Shown here: positions 1 to 7,997 of the stretch, in pieces | Position numbering within the stretch: the first letter of the stretch is position 1 | Layout: each line of letters begins with the position of its first letter | Source of the DNA: an uncultured Spirochaetales bacterium | GTDB lineage: Bacteria > Spirochaetota > Spirochaetia > Sphaerochaetales > Sphaerochaetaceae | Assembly (NCBI GenBank): GCA_937902565.1 | Contig: CALFMX010000008.1 | Span: 1 to 18,450, forward strand | Direction: 5' to 3' | DNA length: 18,450 bases | Position numbers and translations under genes: made by a program | The notes under the pieces: model-generated | Told to the model about the DNA's origin: nothing | Database searches by the model: none | Seen by the model: only the letters and a program-made list of their open reading frames with translations

Positions 1-415
1 CGAACTGGGAGCTCTGCAGCTCTCCCCGGTTGTACTGTACCTGGGCCCAGAGGTAGTAGACGTTGCCCACCCTGATGGACTTCTCGAGGAAGTTGCGTCC
101 GAAGCAGAGGAGGCTGAGCCTCCCGTCCCCCTCATCCGATATGTCGCGCACGATGATCTTCAGGGTGCGCTTCTTGGCGGATTTGAACCCGAACCAGGAG
201 TGGGAGAGGACCTCGACGATGGTGTTGACCATCTCCCCGCTTTCGGCTCTCCCGATCGCCTTGATCGTCGACCGGTCCTCCCAGGTGCGAGGGGCAAGGA
301 GGAGGAGGTCGCTGAAGGTCTTCACGCCCAGCTCCGCATAGCTGGCCGTGGCGGCCTTCCCTACGCCGCTGAGGGTGGTGACCGGCTCGTCAAGGGTGCG
401 GAGGAAGCGGGCCAT
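1..415 (-). CDS. recG: ATP-dependent DNA helicase RecG, N-terminal part (runs off left edge)
   Basis: RecG remodels stalled replication forks and Holliday junctions. About 138 N-terminal residues are visible, beginning MARFLRTLDEPVTTLSGVGK. The LSGVGKA helix-hairpin-helix-like segment near residue 15 and the following LGVKTFSDLLLLAPRTWEDR stretch are typical of the RecG N-terminus. They lead into the OB-fold wedge domain with a CFGRNFLE segment and a YYLWAQV strand. The helicase motifs would lie beyond the left edge. The ATG follows the stop codon of the YggT gene after a single base (TGA-C-ATG), so the two are almost certainly translationally coupled. The protein call rests on pattern recognition of the N-terminus only, but the fit is good. 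No internal stop is seen. Confidence 0.85.
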   Translation of the reverse strand, partial: MARFLRTLDEPVTTLSGVGKAATASYAELGVKTFSDLLLLAPRTWEDRSTIKAIGRAESGEMVNTIVEVLSHSWFGFKSAKKRTLKIIVRDISDEGDGRLSLLCFGRNFLEKSIRVGNVYYLWAQVQYNRGELQSSQF

Positions 416-416
416 G

Positions 417-1058
417 TCAGAACCCGAGGCGGGAGGCGAGGGTCACCAAGGCCTTGACCAGGGCCGAGCTGGCCAGGTAGAGGGCGAGGGTGATGATCAG
501 GGAGGTGGTCACCAGACGTCGGTCGTTGATGGCTCGTCCGGGGTAGAAGAGGCGCTGTACCCAGTTGAGCAGGCCACCGAGCATCGAGTCGAGCATGGCG
601 ATGTAGGTGATCGCCCTTGGCGAGGGGCGGTAGCAGAAGTAGAGACGCACACCCAGGAGGATCAGGGCAAACCAGAACAAGGGGCTGGCCAGGTAGGACC
701 AGAGGGTGTGCAGGATCAGGGCGAGGACCATGCCGACGGTAAGGCGGCCATAGGTGCCATAGAGGCGGAGCATCGACTGGACCACCGACAGGAGGGCCAG
801 GGCGGCCAGCGGGGTGAGGTCGAAGCGTTCACGCCTGAGTGCGGTGATGGGCTTGAAGAGATCCAGGTAGGGGTCGACGATCCTGCCCAGCCAGTGGGTG
901 AGGGGGTTTTGGCCGATACGGACCCAGCTGATCACAATCCTCAGCCAGATGAGCAGGGAGTAGAAGGAGAGCAGGCTTGCTGCTATGGAGGCGATGGTCA
1001 TGAAGAATCCACCGCCCTGTGACGCGTGTGCAATGGTGGGATAGCTGGTGTAGTTCAT
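417..1058 (-). CDS. YggT-family integral membrane protein (two YggT repeats)
   Basis: The protein has 213 residues and is very hydrophobic. It contains two YggT-type units, each a pair of membrane segments joined by an amphipathic stretch. The first unit (about residues 20-95) has the family-style run WVRIGQNPLTHWLGRIVDPY followed by FKPI. The second (about 105-210) repeats the pattern with RPSPRAITYIAMLDSMLG and a FYPGR sequence. YggT proteins are poorly understood; roles in osmotic tolerance and cell-envelope or division-site organisation have been proposed. The start is set by GGAGGA just upstream (1064-1069), with about 5 nt to the ATG. An internal ATG at codon 20 is possible but less well supported. 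The gene sits 21 nt downstream of dnaE and 1 nt upstream of recG, so it is probably co-transcribed with both. Confidence 0.8.
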   Translation of the reverse strand: MNYTSYPTIAHASQGGGFFMTIASIAASLLSFYSLLIWLRIVISWVRIGQNPLTHWLGRIVDPYLDLFKPITALRRERFDLTPLAALALLSVVQSMLRLYGTYGRLTVGMVLALILHTLWSYLASPLFWFALILLGVRLYFCYRPSPRAITYIAMLDSMLGGLLNWVQRLFYPGRAINDRRLVTTSLIITLALYLASSALVKALVTLASRLGF

Positions 1059-1079
1059 ATGCTTCCTCCGCCGTATCTC

Positions 1080-4000
1080 TTAGTCGAACCAGACTTTCAG
1101 GACCGCAGGGTTGGCTGCCAGCTCCTGTTCTAGGTCATCGCTTGCCCGCACCGAGAACTCCGGGCCACAGGCGACCGACTCATCGAGGGAGGTCCCCTGG
1201 TCCTTGAAGTGTAGCATGAGTGAGCAGTTGCCTGGATAGGTGAGGCAGCTGTCACGCACTTTTTGGATCTCCCCGTTTGAGCAGAAGGACTTCTCCAGTT
1301 CGATGTGGCAACGCCTCAGCGCCAGTGGTGGCAGTGACGACGGGTCCTCGATGATCCGGTCGATGATGAAGGAGATCTTGTCCAGGCCCCGGGAGCTGTC
1401 GAAGCGCCCCTCGAAACCGTAGATGGCATCGACGGTGAGCAGCTGCCGGTACTCCTCGAACCCCTTGGAGAAGAGGGTTGCATCGAAGGTGGCGTTGTGG
1501 TCGGTCAGCTGCAGGAAGGCCATCAGCTGGCCGCCCTTGGTGGTGAAGGGCCTGACCGAGCTGATCATCGCGATCACATTGGTGGGCCGGTCGGTGTTCA
1601 CCGTCTCGAGGTCGGCAGTGTTGACCGTCACCCGTTGGGCGATGACGCTCCGCCACTTGTCCAGCGGGTGGCCGGAGATGTAGAAGCCCAACAGTGCCTT
1701 CTCCGTCTCGAGCTTCTCGGAGAGCTGCCAATCCTCCACGTCGCGCATCTCGAAGACATTCATCGCCGCCTCGGTCTCCTCATCAAAGAGGGAGATCTGC
1801 CCGAAGGCGCTCGCTTCCCGGACCTTGGCGACATGGGTCACCGCATCATTGAGGTTCTCCAGGAGGGTGGGTCGGTTCACTCCCAGGGGGTCGAAGGCCC
1901 CCGCCTTGATGAGCGACTCAAGGAGTTTGGAGTTGAGGATCTTGGTGTCGAGGCGGGTAAGGAAGTCGATCAAGTCGGTGTAAGGGCCATTGGCGTCGCG
2001 CTCCGCGACGATGGCGGCCACCGCTCCCTCGCCGACGTTCTTGATGCCGGCAAGGCCATAGACGATCTTTTCGCCGACAACGGCGAAGTGCTTGTCGGAG
2101 TAGTTGATCGACGGGGGGAGGATCTCGATGCCCATCCCCTTGACCGTCTGCAGGTACTCGCTGAACTTGTCGGGGTTGTTCATCTCGTTGGTGAGGTTGG
2201 CAGCCCAGAACTCAGCGGGCCAGTTCGCCTTCAGGTAGGCAGTCTGGTAGGCGACCACCGAGTAGGCGACCGCGTGGCTCTTGTTGAAGCCGTAGCCGGC
2301 GAAGGGCTCGAGCATCTCGAAGATCTCGATGGCGTGCTGTTCGCTGCGCCCGAGCGCCTTTGCCCCGGCGATGAACTTCACCTTCTCCTTCTCCAGGGCC
2401 GCCACCTTCTTCTTGCCCATGATGCGCCTGAGGATATCGGCGCTGCCGAGCGAGTAGCCGGCTATGATCTGGGCGACCTTCATCACCTGCTCCTGGTAGA
2501 CGATGACCCCGTAGGTGGTCTTCAGCTCGTCCTCGAGCTCGGGGTCGGCGTAGGTGATCGGCTGGCGGCCGAGCTTGCTGTTGATGAACTGGGGGATGTA
2601 GGCCATCGGGCCGGGGCGGTAGAGGGCGTTGAGGGCGACCAGGTCCTCGATCGTCGTGGGCTTGGACTCCTTGAGGATCGACTGCATGCCGGCACTCTCA
2701 AACTGGAAGATCGCACTGCTCTCGCCACGCCCGAGCATGGCGAAGGTCGGCCCGTCGCTCTCGCTGATCGACTCGATGTCGAAGGTGGGGTCCTTCTTGC
2801 GGATCAACTCCTGGGTGTGCTTGATGACCGTCAGGGTCTTGAGCCCGAGGAAGTCCATCTTCACCAGGCCGCAATCCTCGAGGTACTCCATCGTATACTG
2901 GGTGGAGACCGCCCCCGTCTTTGCATCGCGGTAGAGGGGGACGTAGTTGATCAGGTCCTCCTTGCCGATGACCACGCCGGCGGCGTGGGTGGAGGTGTGG
3001 CGGTTGAGCCCCTCGAGGCGGCGGGCGGCGTCGAAGAGCTCGCCGTAGATGCCCCCCTTCTGCTCAAGTTCCACCAGGTCGCTTGATTGGGCGAAGGCCT
3101 TGTCGAGCGTCATGTTGAGGTCATCGCCGATGAGCTTGCAGATGTTGTTGGACTCATCGAAGGGGATGTCCAGCACCCGTGCCACGTCCTTGACCACCGC
3201 CTTCGCCTTCAGGGTACCGAAGGTGGCGATCTGGGCGACGCGTGCCGAACCGTACTTGTTCGTCACGTAGTTTATGACATCCTGCCTGCCCTCGAAGCAG
3301 AAGTCGATATCGAAGTCCGGCATGCTCACCCGCTCGGGGTTGAGGAAGCGCTCGAAGAGGAGATTGTACTTGATGGGATCGACGCCGGTGATGCCGATGG
3401 TGTAGGCCACCAGCGATCCTGCCCCCGAGCCCCTGCCCGGACCGACGGGGATCTTGTGGTCCTTGGCCCATTTGATGTAGTCCATGACGATGAGGAAGTA
3501 CCCCTCGAACTGCATCTCGATGATGACATCCAACTCGTAATCGAGGCGTTGTTGCAACGCTTCGGTGACCGTCTCGTAGCGTTTGGCGAGCCCCTCGTTG
3601 GCGAGGTGGCGGAGGTAGGAGGCCGGGTCGCTGAAGCCGTCGGGGACCTCGAAGGCCGGCAGGAGCGGGCCGGGGAAGTGGATCTCGAGGTTGCAGCGCT
3701 CTGCTATGCGCACGGTATTCTCGACTGCATCGGGGATCCAGGAGAAGAGGGAGGCCATCTCCTCGCCGCTCTTCATGTAGAACTGGTCGTTGGGGAAACG
3801 CATCCGGTCGGGGTCGTTCTTCTTGCTGTTGGTGCCGACGCAGAGGAGAAGGTCGTGGGCGTTGGCATCGCTTTGGTCGATGTAGTGGATGTCGTTGGTG
3901 CAGACGAGGGGGATGCCGGTCTCGTCGCTGAGCTTCTTCAAGAGGGGGTTGGTCCGCTTCTGTTCGGGAAGGCCATGGTCCTGCACCTCAAGGTAGTAGC

Positions 4001-4532
4001 GCCCGTCATCGAAGATCGAGGAAAACCAGAGCGCCCGCCTCTTCGCCTCTTCGTAATCACCGGCGAGGAGGTGCTGCAGGATCTCGCCGCCGAGGCACGC
4101 CGAGAGGCAGATGATGCCCTCGTTGTGCTCTTCCAGCAACCGGTCGTCGATACGGGGACGGAAGTAGAACCCACTGGTATAGGCGGCGCTGTTGAGCTTC
4201 ATCAGGTTGTGGTACCCGACCTCGTTCATCGCCAGGAGGATGAGGTGGTACTGGTGGGTTCGCTTGCCACCGGAGACGGGCCGCTCGGTGTGGTCGGCGG
4301 GATTGCAGTAGAACTCGCAGCCGATGATCGGCTTGATGCCCGCCTCCCGGGCAGCGTTGTAGAAGCGTATGGCCCCGAACATGTTGCCGTGGTCGGTGAT
4401 GGCCAGGGCCTCCATGCCCAGACTCTTGGCCTTTTCCATGTATTTGGGAATGGGGGCGGCCCCATCGAGGAGGGAGAAGTCGGTATGGTTGTGTAGGTGG
4501 ACAAACGTGTGCCCCGTCGTGTAATCGTTCAT
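1080..4532 (-). CDS. dnaE: DNA polymerase III subunit alpha (replicative polymerase)
   Basis: The 1150-residue protein is full length for the DnaE family. The N-terminal PHP domain (about 8-280) keeps metal-site motifs: H12 and H14 in HLHNH, and D47-H48 in TDHGN. Unlike the degraded E. coli domain, it may therefore bind metal and proofread. The polymerase core has GPGRGSGAGS (364-373), the catalytic aspartate cluster PDFDIDF (405-411) and the third aspartate in KMDFLGLKT (D560). YGFNKSHAVAYS follows in the fingers region. A consensus beta-clamp-binding motif, QISLF, lies at 912-916. An OB fold begins near residue 982 and is followed by a C-terminal tail of about 90 residues. The start has a purine-rich AGGGG upstream. 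The gene lies 21 nt after the FAD subunit of the xanthine-dehydrogenase-like set, on the same strand. No separate promoter is obvious in that gap. Confidence 0.97.
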   Translation of the reverse strand: MNDYTTGHTFVHLHNHTDFSLLDGAAPIPKYMEKAKSLGMEALAITDHGNMFGAIRFYNAAREAGIKPIIGCEFYCNPADHTERPVSGGKRTHQYHLILLAMNEVGYHNLMKLNSAAYTSGFYFRPRIDDRLLEEHNEGIICLSACLGGEILQHLLAGDYEEAKRRALWFSSIFDDGRYYLEVQDHGLPEQKRTNPLLKKLSDETGIPLVCTNDIHYIDQSDANAHDLLLCVGTNSKKNDPDRMRFPNDQFYMKSGEEMASLFSWIPDAVENTVRIAERCNLEIHFPGPLLPAFEVPDGFSDPASYLRHLANEGLAKRYETVTEALQQRLDYELDVIIEMQFEGYFLIVMDYIKWAKDHKIPVGPGRGSGAGSLVAYTIGITGVDPIKYNLLFERFLNPERVSMPDFDIDFCFEGRQDVINYVTNKYGSARVAQIATFGTLKAKAVVKDVARVLDIPFDESNNICKLIGDDLNMTLDKAFAQSSDLVELEQKGGIYGELFDAARRLEGLNRHTSTHAAGVVIGKEDLINYVPLYRDAKTGAVSTQYTMEYLEDCGLVKMDFLGLKTLTVIKHTQELIRKKDPTFDIESISESDGPTFAMLGRGESSAIFQFESAGMQSILKESKPTTIEDLVALNALYRPGPMAYIPQFINSKLGRQPITYADPELEDELKTTYGVIVYQEQVMKVAQIIAGYSLGSADILRRIMGKKKVAALEKEKVKFIAGAKALGRSEQHAIEIFEMLEPFAGYGFNKSHAVAYSVVAYQTAYLKANWPAEFWAANLTNEMNNPDKFSEYLQTVKGMGIEILPPSINYSDKHFAVVGEKIVYGLAGIKNVGEGAVAAIVAERDANGPYTDLIDFLTRLDTKILNSKLLESLIKAGAFDPLGVNRPTLLENLNDAVTHVAKVREASAFGQISLFDEETEAAMNVFEMRDVEDWQLSEKLETEKALLGFYISGHPLDKWRSVIAQRVTVNTADLETVNTDRPTNVIAMISSVRPFTTKGGQLMAFLQLTDHNATFDATLFSKGFEEYRQLLTVDAIYGFEGRFDSSRGLDKISFIIDRIIEDPSSLPPLALRRCHIELEKSFCSNGEIQKVRDSCLTYPGNCSLMLHFKDQGTSLDESVACGPEFSVRASDDLEQELAANPAVLKVWFD

Positions 4533-4553
4533 AGGACCCCTGTTGTATGCACC

Positions 4554-5438
4554 CTAGGAGAGCGATTGGCTGTTCAGGTCGTGGAGGAAGGACTCGAAGA
4601 TCCGCCGTGCCCGTTCCAGTTGCAGATCGCTGATCGTGTTGTGCATCTTTGTCAATTCGGCCACCAGCTCATAGCTGAGCGAGTTGACCTTCTCAGGATG
4701 AATCGGCAGAGCCGAACCCGACAGCTTGGACTCAATGTCCTTGCTGATGTGGAATGCCTTGCGGGGGAAGGTGACGCAGAACTGCACCTTGGAGAGGCTG
4801 TTCTGCTCCCGCTTTGCATGAAGGGCAACTATACCACACTCACTGCTCTTTCGGATAGGGTCCCCGAAGAGGACAAAGCGCTGGAAATCGCCGAACTCAA
4901 GGCCGATCCTGATCCGGGTCAAGAGCGCACTCTTCGACCCGAGGTTGAGCTTCCCCTCCTTGTCGTAGAGCTTTGCCACCGGAATCCAGTGCGTGGTCAC
5001 CTTGCTGTCGTTATAGAGCTTCACCTCCGCTGAGGCGGCTAGGACCGCCAGCGTCGTCGAGAGGGAGAGGCGGGTGTCGCTGATGCACAGCGCTCCGCCG
5101 ATGGTGATCTGGCGGCGTACGACCTGGGTGCCCAACGATTGTAATGTCTGCTGGAGGATTGGGGGCAGGAGCAGGCGGCCTGTCGACAGGAGCTGGCGGG
5201 CGGTGACCATCGCCCCGATCTCGACGTAGCGATCGTTTCGGGTGATGCGCTTCAGCTCCTCCATATGGGAGAGGTCGATGATCCCATCCTTCGCCTCGCC
5301 CGGATAGTAGTCTGGCTGGCTCATCAGGTAGGTGCCCCCTGCCCAGAGGATCGCCTGGGGGTGGCGGCGGATAACGGTGGCAAACTCACCGATGGTCCGG
5401 GGGGTATAGATTAGTGGGGACCTAACTCCTTCGTACAC
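4554..5438 (-). CDS. FAD-binding subunit of a xanthine dehydrogenase/CO dehydrogenase-like (molybdenum hydroxylase family) complex
   Basis: The 294-residue protein matches the usual size of CoxM/XdhB-type FAD subunits. It has the two glycine motifs that cradle FAD: AGGT at residues 33-36 and TIGG at 112-115. In the family this subunit passes electrons from the iron-sulfur subunit to an acceptor. The residue after TIGG is Ala rather than the common Asn/Asp, and the neighbouring large subunit is highly divergent, so activity is uncertain. I chose the GTG at 5438 because AGGAGG (5443-5448) lies 4 nt before it. A longer frame from a TTG at 5468 lacks such a site. The gene overlaps the end of the [2Fe-2S] gene by 17 nt, which suggests coupled translation. 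Substrate is unknown. Confidence 0.8.
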   Translation of the reverse strand: MYEGVRSPLIYTPRTIGEFATVIRRHPQAILWAGGTYLMSQPDYYPGEAKDGIIDLSHMEELKRITRNDRYVEIGAMVTARQLLSTGRLLLPPILQQTLQSLGTQVVRRQITIGGALCISDTRLSLSTTLAVLAASAEVKLYNDSKVTTHWIPVAKLYDKEGKLNLGSKSALLTRIRIGLEFGDFQRFVLFGDPIRKSSECGIVALHAKREQNSLSKVQFCVTFPRKAFHISKDIESKLSGSALPIHPEKVNSLSYELVAELTKMHNTISDLQLERARRIFESFLHDLNSQSLS

Positions 5439-5952
5439 GGCGCCTCCTATTGCGGTAGCCCAGGGCAATCTCGACGATTTGGATGAGCTCTGCCATATCC
5501 ATGCATTGGCAGGAGTTCAAGCTCAATTCACGCGCCACCTTCGCCTTGTCCAGCACCACCTCTTTGGAGGGTGTGGAGGCAGAGGGATGCCCGGTATCGG
5601 TGGTGAGGTCCTGGAGGATTGACTCTATGATCAGCGTCTTGGCATTGAAGCAGGAGGGGCAGGGCCTGTTGCCAATCGCCTTGTAGGCGCGCTCTATATC
5701 CCGGTACTGGCGACTGCGTTGGAAACTCTCGAAGGTCTTGATCTTCGCCCCCCTGATGCGGAAGGCGGGGATGAGACAGCTGAGGGCCGCCTCGTCGTTG
5801 AAGAGCACGACGCAGTTGCCACAGGCGTTTCCCCGGCAGTAGCTGGCCAGGCTTTGGTTCTCAAGATCCTCCATGAGGATCAATGAGAGCGGTTTGTTGG
5901 AGTTGACGGAGAGGGTGAGGGCCTTGCCGTCGATAGTGCACTCTATCTTCAT
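5422..5952 (-). CDS. [2Fe-2S] iron-sulfur subunit, xanthine dehydrogenase/CoxS-like
   Basis: The protein has 176 residues. The N-terminal plant-ferredoxin-like domain has the four cysteines C39, C44, C47 and C59 (CRGNACGNC pattern). The C-terminal helical domain has two further pairs, C98/C101 and C148/C150. All eight ligands of the family's two [2Fe-2S] clusters are therefore present, which argues for a functional electron-transfer protein. Oddities: the gap between C101 and C148 is 46 residues, longer than the roughly 31-33 usual in CoxS/XdhC proteins. The glutamine normally preceding the third cysteine pair is replaced (RPCPSC). The protein ends in an arginine-rich tail (RNRRRRVRRS), part of which encodes the ribosome-binding site of the next gene. 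The start is an ATG with AGGGGA upstream and overlaps the stop of the large-subunit gene by 4 nt (ATGA). Confidence 0.85.
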   Translation of the reverse strand: MKIECTIDGKALTLSVNSNKPLSLILMEDLENQSLASYCRGNACGNCVVLFNDEAALSCLIPAFRIRGAKIKTFESFQRSRQYRDIERAYKAIGNRPCPSCFNAKTLIIESILQDLTTDTGHPSASTPSKEVVLDKAKVARELSLNSCQCMDMAELIQIVEIALGYRNRRRRVRRS

Positions 5953-7898
5953 GACTTCCCCTTGATGGCGGCCAGCAGGACGTTCCCATCGACGGGGAAC
6001 GTCGTCACTGGGTTGCCGAGGGCCTGTTCGACTGCTGAGATGAAGGCGCTGTCGACCGCGGCCCGTACTGCACTGCTGATGGAGGAGGGCACCTGGTCTC
6101 CCTCGCTGATGATGTTGATATCGACGTCAAAGCTGGCATCGTTTGAGAGCACCCCGCCAGCCTCCTTCAGGGTCCTGACTATCAATTGGCGTGCCTTGGC
6201 CTTCACCGTCTTCTCATTGGGGGCCTTTGGCGTCGAAATCGTGGTCCAGACCGACCTGATGACCGGCTGGAGCATGATGGCGTCGATCTCCAGCTCCAGG
6301 ACAACCGCCACCCAGGTGTTGGAGGTGAAGAGGGTGGTGTTGGCCCCGCCCTGGCGGGGTGAGAGGACGCTCTCGCAGATCGGCAGGGGTTGTACGAACC
6401 GCTTCTCCTTGATGAGGGCGCATGCCCGCTTGATCTGCTGCGGCATCCTGCCGATGGGCACCGACAGGACGGTCGGTCCGCTGTCGATGATTCTCGAGCC
6501 ATCCTCGGTGAAGCTGATATCCCCCTTCTCGATGGAGAGCTCGTCGCTGATGATCTGCTTCCACACTTCGGCGCTGGACCCGGAGGAGGGCAGGGAGGTG
6601 TTGACTTCCACCTTGTTGTTGGGGTTGAGGGTGACCTGCACCGGCTGCTGGGGTATGTGGCGGCACTCTGATGAGAAGCCGCTGATACCTGCGGCGCAGG
6701 AGAGGGCGATCCCCCTGCTGTAGTTGATGAAGGTGGAGAGCTTTACCTTCATCTGGGCCTGCATCTGGTAGGCTGCGTGCTTGCGCAGGAAGCCCGATCG
6801 CTGGCTCACCTCCTCCAGCACCTCCTTGAGCTTGGCCCGTTTCTCCGTCTTGATGGCGTGGGCAGCCCCATCATCGATGTACTTGAGCCGCCAGGTGAGG
6901 GGGTTGAAGCCGACGAGCCTCGAGAGGGAGTTGTAGTGGGCCTCGGTGGATGAGAGGGCATCGCTGTACCCCAGGTCCCCGTAGAAGTGCGCCGGGCTCT
7001 TGGCACTGGAGGCGAAGGTGATCGAGACCGACAGGGCGTCGAGATGGTAGATCGGGGTGAGCCCTGCGATGAGGTGGTTGGCCATCTCGTCGCTGAAGAA
7101 GAGGAAGGCACCCTGGTCGACCTGTGCATCGACCTTCTCTGCATGGACCTGCCCGTCGGGGGTATACCAGCTTGTGCGTGTCACTTTCAGTCTGGGGTGC
7201 CGGCTGGTGAAGGAGCTGAAGAGGCGGACGTTGGTGCCGCTTTTGAGCGCGCCGAGGGCGGCGATCGCGGCATGGGCCGAAGGGGTGAGGAGCATCTCGT
7301 CGTGCGGGGCATGGAAACTCGTGCTGTGGACGAAGATCCGCTTCTTTGGATGACCGGTCACATCGGCTACCGTATCACGCACGTGGTTCGGCCACTGGGT
7401 GGGGACCCTGATGTGCAGATCATCGCCGTCGAGTTCGGCACTGACCACTGAGAGGGTATTGCTCGCTGACTCGAGGGCACCGTACTGGTAGGTCCGCTCG
7501 ATGGTGGCCATCTCGTCACCGACGATTGCATCACTGAGGGAGCCGAAGGAGTAGGTGTAGGGGGTGGCGCTGTAGGCGCTCGTCTGCTGCTCTTCCTCCT
7601 GCTCGTACTCGATGACCACCTCGCGGGCGGCGAGTTCGACCGATTCACTGTCGGGTCCGAAGATCGCGAGGATCGGCTGGCCCTTGTAGGCGACGGTCGA
7701 GGAGGTGAAGAGCGGCATTGCGTTGACTATCGCCTTGATGCGGTTGGTCCCCCCGATATCACGGGTGCCCACCACGATGAAACGGTTGTCGAGTTTTGGC
7801 AGGGAGATGGCACTGATCCTGCCCTCAGCAACCGTCGTGCGGATGATACGGGCGAAGAGGGTACCGTGGATGGGCGTGGGGGGGCGTTTCTCTGTCAC
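5949..7898 (-). CDS. Divergent molybdopterin-binding-type large subunit, xanthine dehydrogenase-like
   Basis: The protein has 649 residues from the preferred start (660 from a GTG at 7931), shorter than the usual 750-790. Order and fold cues match the family. An N-terminal a/b-hammerhead-like segment contains VAYKGQPILAI and VVIEYE. A middle section has SWYTPDGQVHAEKVDAQVDQ, then DSGPTVLS. The C-terminal segment is QALGNPVTTFPVDG. The known cofactor motifs are degraded. The GGGFGGK-like loop is replaced by a stretch around HSTSFHAPHDE. The RGFG arginine motif is read as HFYGDLG. The QGxGT-like loop is SSGSSAEVW, and the DVG loop near the C-terminus is lost. Molybdopterin binding is thus doubtful. 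The GTG at 7898 has ACGAGG about 6 nt upstream; the GTG at 7931 has no such site. It is the first gene of the trio. Confidence 0.7.
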   Translation of the reverse strand: MTEKRPPTPIHGTLFARIIRTTVAEGRISAISLPKLDNRFIVVGTRDIGGTNRIKAIVNAMPLFTSSTVAYKGQPILAIFGPDSESVELAAREVVIEYEQEEEQQTSAYSATPYTYSFGSLSDAIVGDEMATIERTYQYGALESASNTLSVVSAELDGDDLHIRVPTQWPNHVRDTVADVTGHPKKRIFVHSTSFHAPHDEMLLTPSAHAAIAALGALKSGTNVRLFSSFTSRHPRLKVTRTSWYTPDGQVHAEKVDAQVDQGAFLFFSDEMANHLIAGLTPIYHLDALSVSITFASSAKSPAHFYGDLGYSDALSSTEAHYNSLSRLVGFNPLTWRLKYIDDGAAHAIKTEKRAKLKEVLEEVSQRSGFLRKHAAYQMQAQMKVKLSTFINYSRGIALSCAAGISGFSSECRHIPQQPVQVTLNPNNKVEVNTSLPSSGSSAEVWKQIISDELSIEKGDISFTEDGSRIIDSGPTVLSVPIGRMPQQIKRACALIKEKRFVQPLPICESVLSPRQGGANTTLFTSNTWVAVVLELEIDAIMLQPVIRSVWTTISTPKAPNEKTVKAKARQLIVRTLKEAGGVLSNDASFDVDINIISEGDQVPSSISSAVRAAVDSAFISAVEQALGNPVTTFPVDGNVLLAAIKGKS

Positions 7899-7927
7899 TA
7901 TGAACCTCGTTCGTAGTCCAAACGATA

Positions 7928-7957
7928 CCACGCACTTCTAATCAAGGCAATGCGTGG
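7928..7957. repeat. Inverted repeat CCACGCA-N16-TGCGTGG between divergent transcription units
   Basis: A perfect 7-bp inverted repeat has arms at 7928-7934 and 7951-7957, separated by 16 nt. It lies in the roughly 100-nt divergent region between the large-subunit gene and ligA. It overlaps where a minus-strand promoter would be expected (TTGCCT, 17 nt, TATCGT is one weak candidate) and ends 4 nt before the ligA -35 element. It could be an operator for a dimeric regulator, or a chance hairpin. Confidence 0.35.
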
Positions 7958-7961
7958 GTTC

Positions 7962-7991
7962 TTGCAATCTTTTCGTCCAAGAGCATACAAT
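7962..7991 (+). promoter_or_regulatory. Predicted sigma-70-type promoter of ligA, placing the transcript start at the ATG
   Basis: TTGCAA (7962-7967), an 18-nt spacer and TACAAT (7986-7991) form a good match to the housekeeping consensus. Only 6 nt separate the -10 element from the ligA ATG at 7998, and there is no Shine-Dalgarno sequence. The mRNA is therefore predicted to be leaderless. Confidence 0.6.
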
Positions 7992-7997
7992 TGACCC

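Noticed and set aside
348..1022. Plus-strand open frame of 224 codons opposite the YggT gene
   Set aside because: Translation is glycine/glutamate/glutamine-rich with no domain, while the minus strand gives a clear two-repeat YggT protein with a good ribosome-binding site.
1497..4496. Long plus-strand open frames (over 450 codons each) opposite dnaE
   Set aside because: They are antisense shadows of a GC-rich, strongly conserved gene; their translations are low-complexity valine/leucine/glutamate-rich and match no family.
7899..7931. GTG at 7931 as start of the large redox subunit
   Set aside because: No ribosome-binding site precedes it, whereas the GTG at 7898 has ACGAGG at good spacing; the longer version is still possible.
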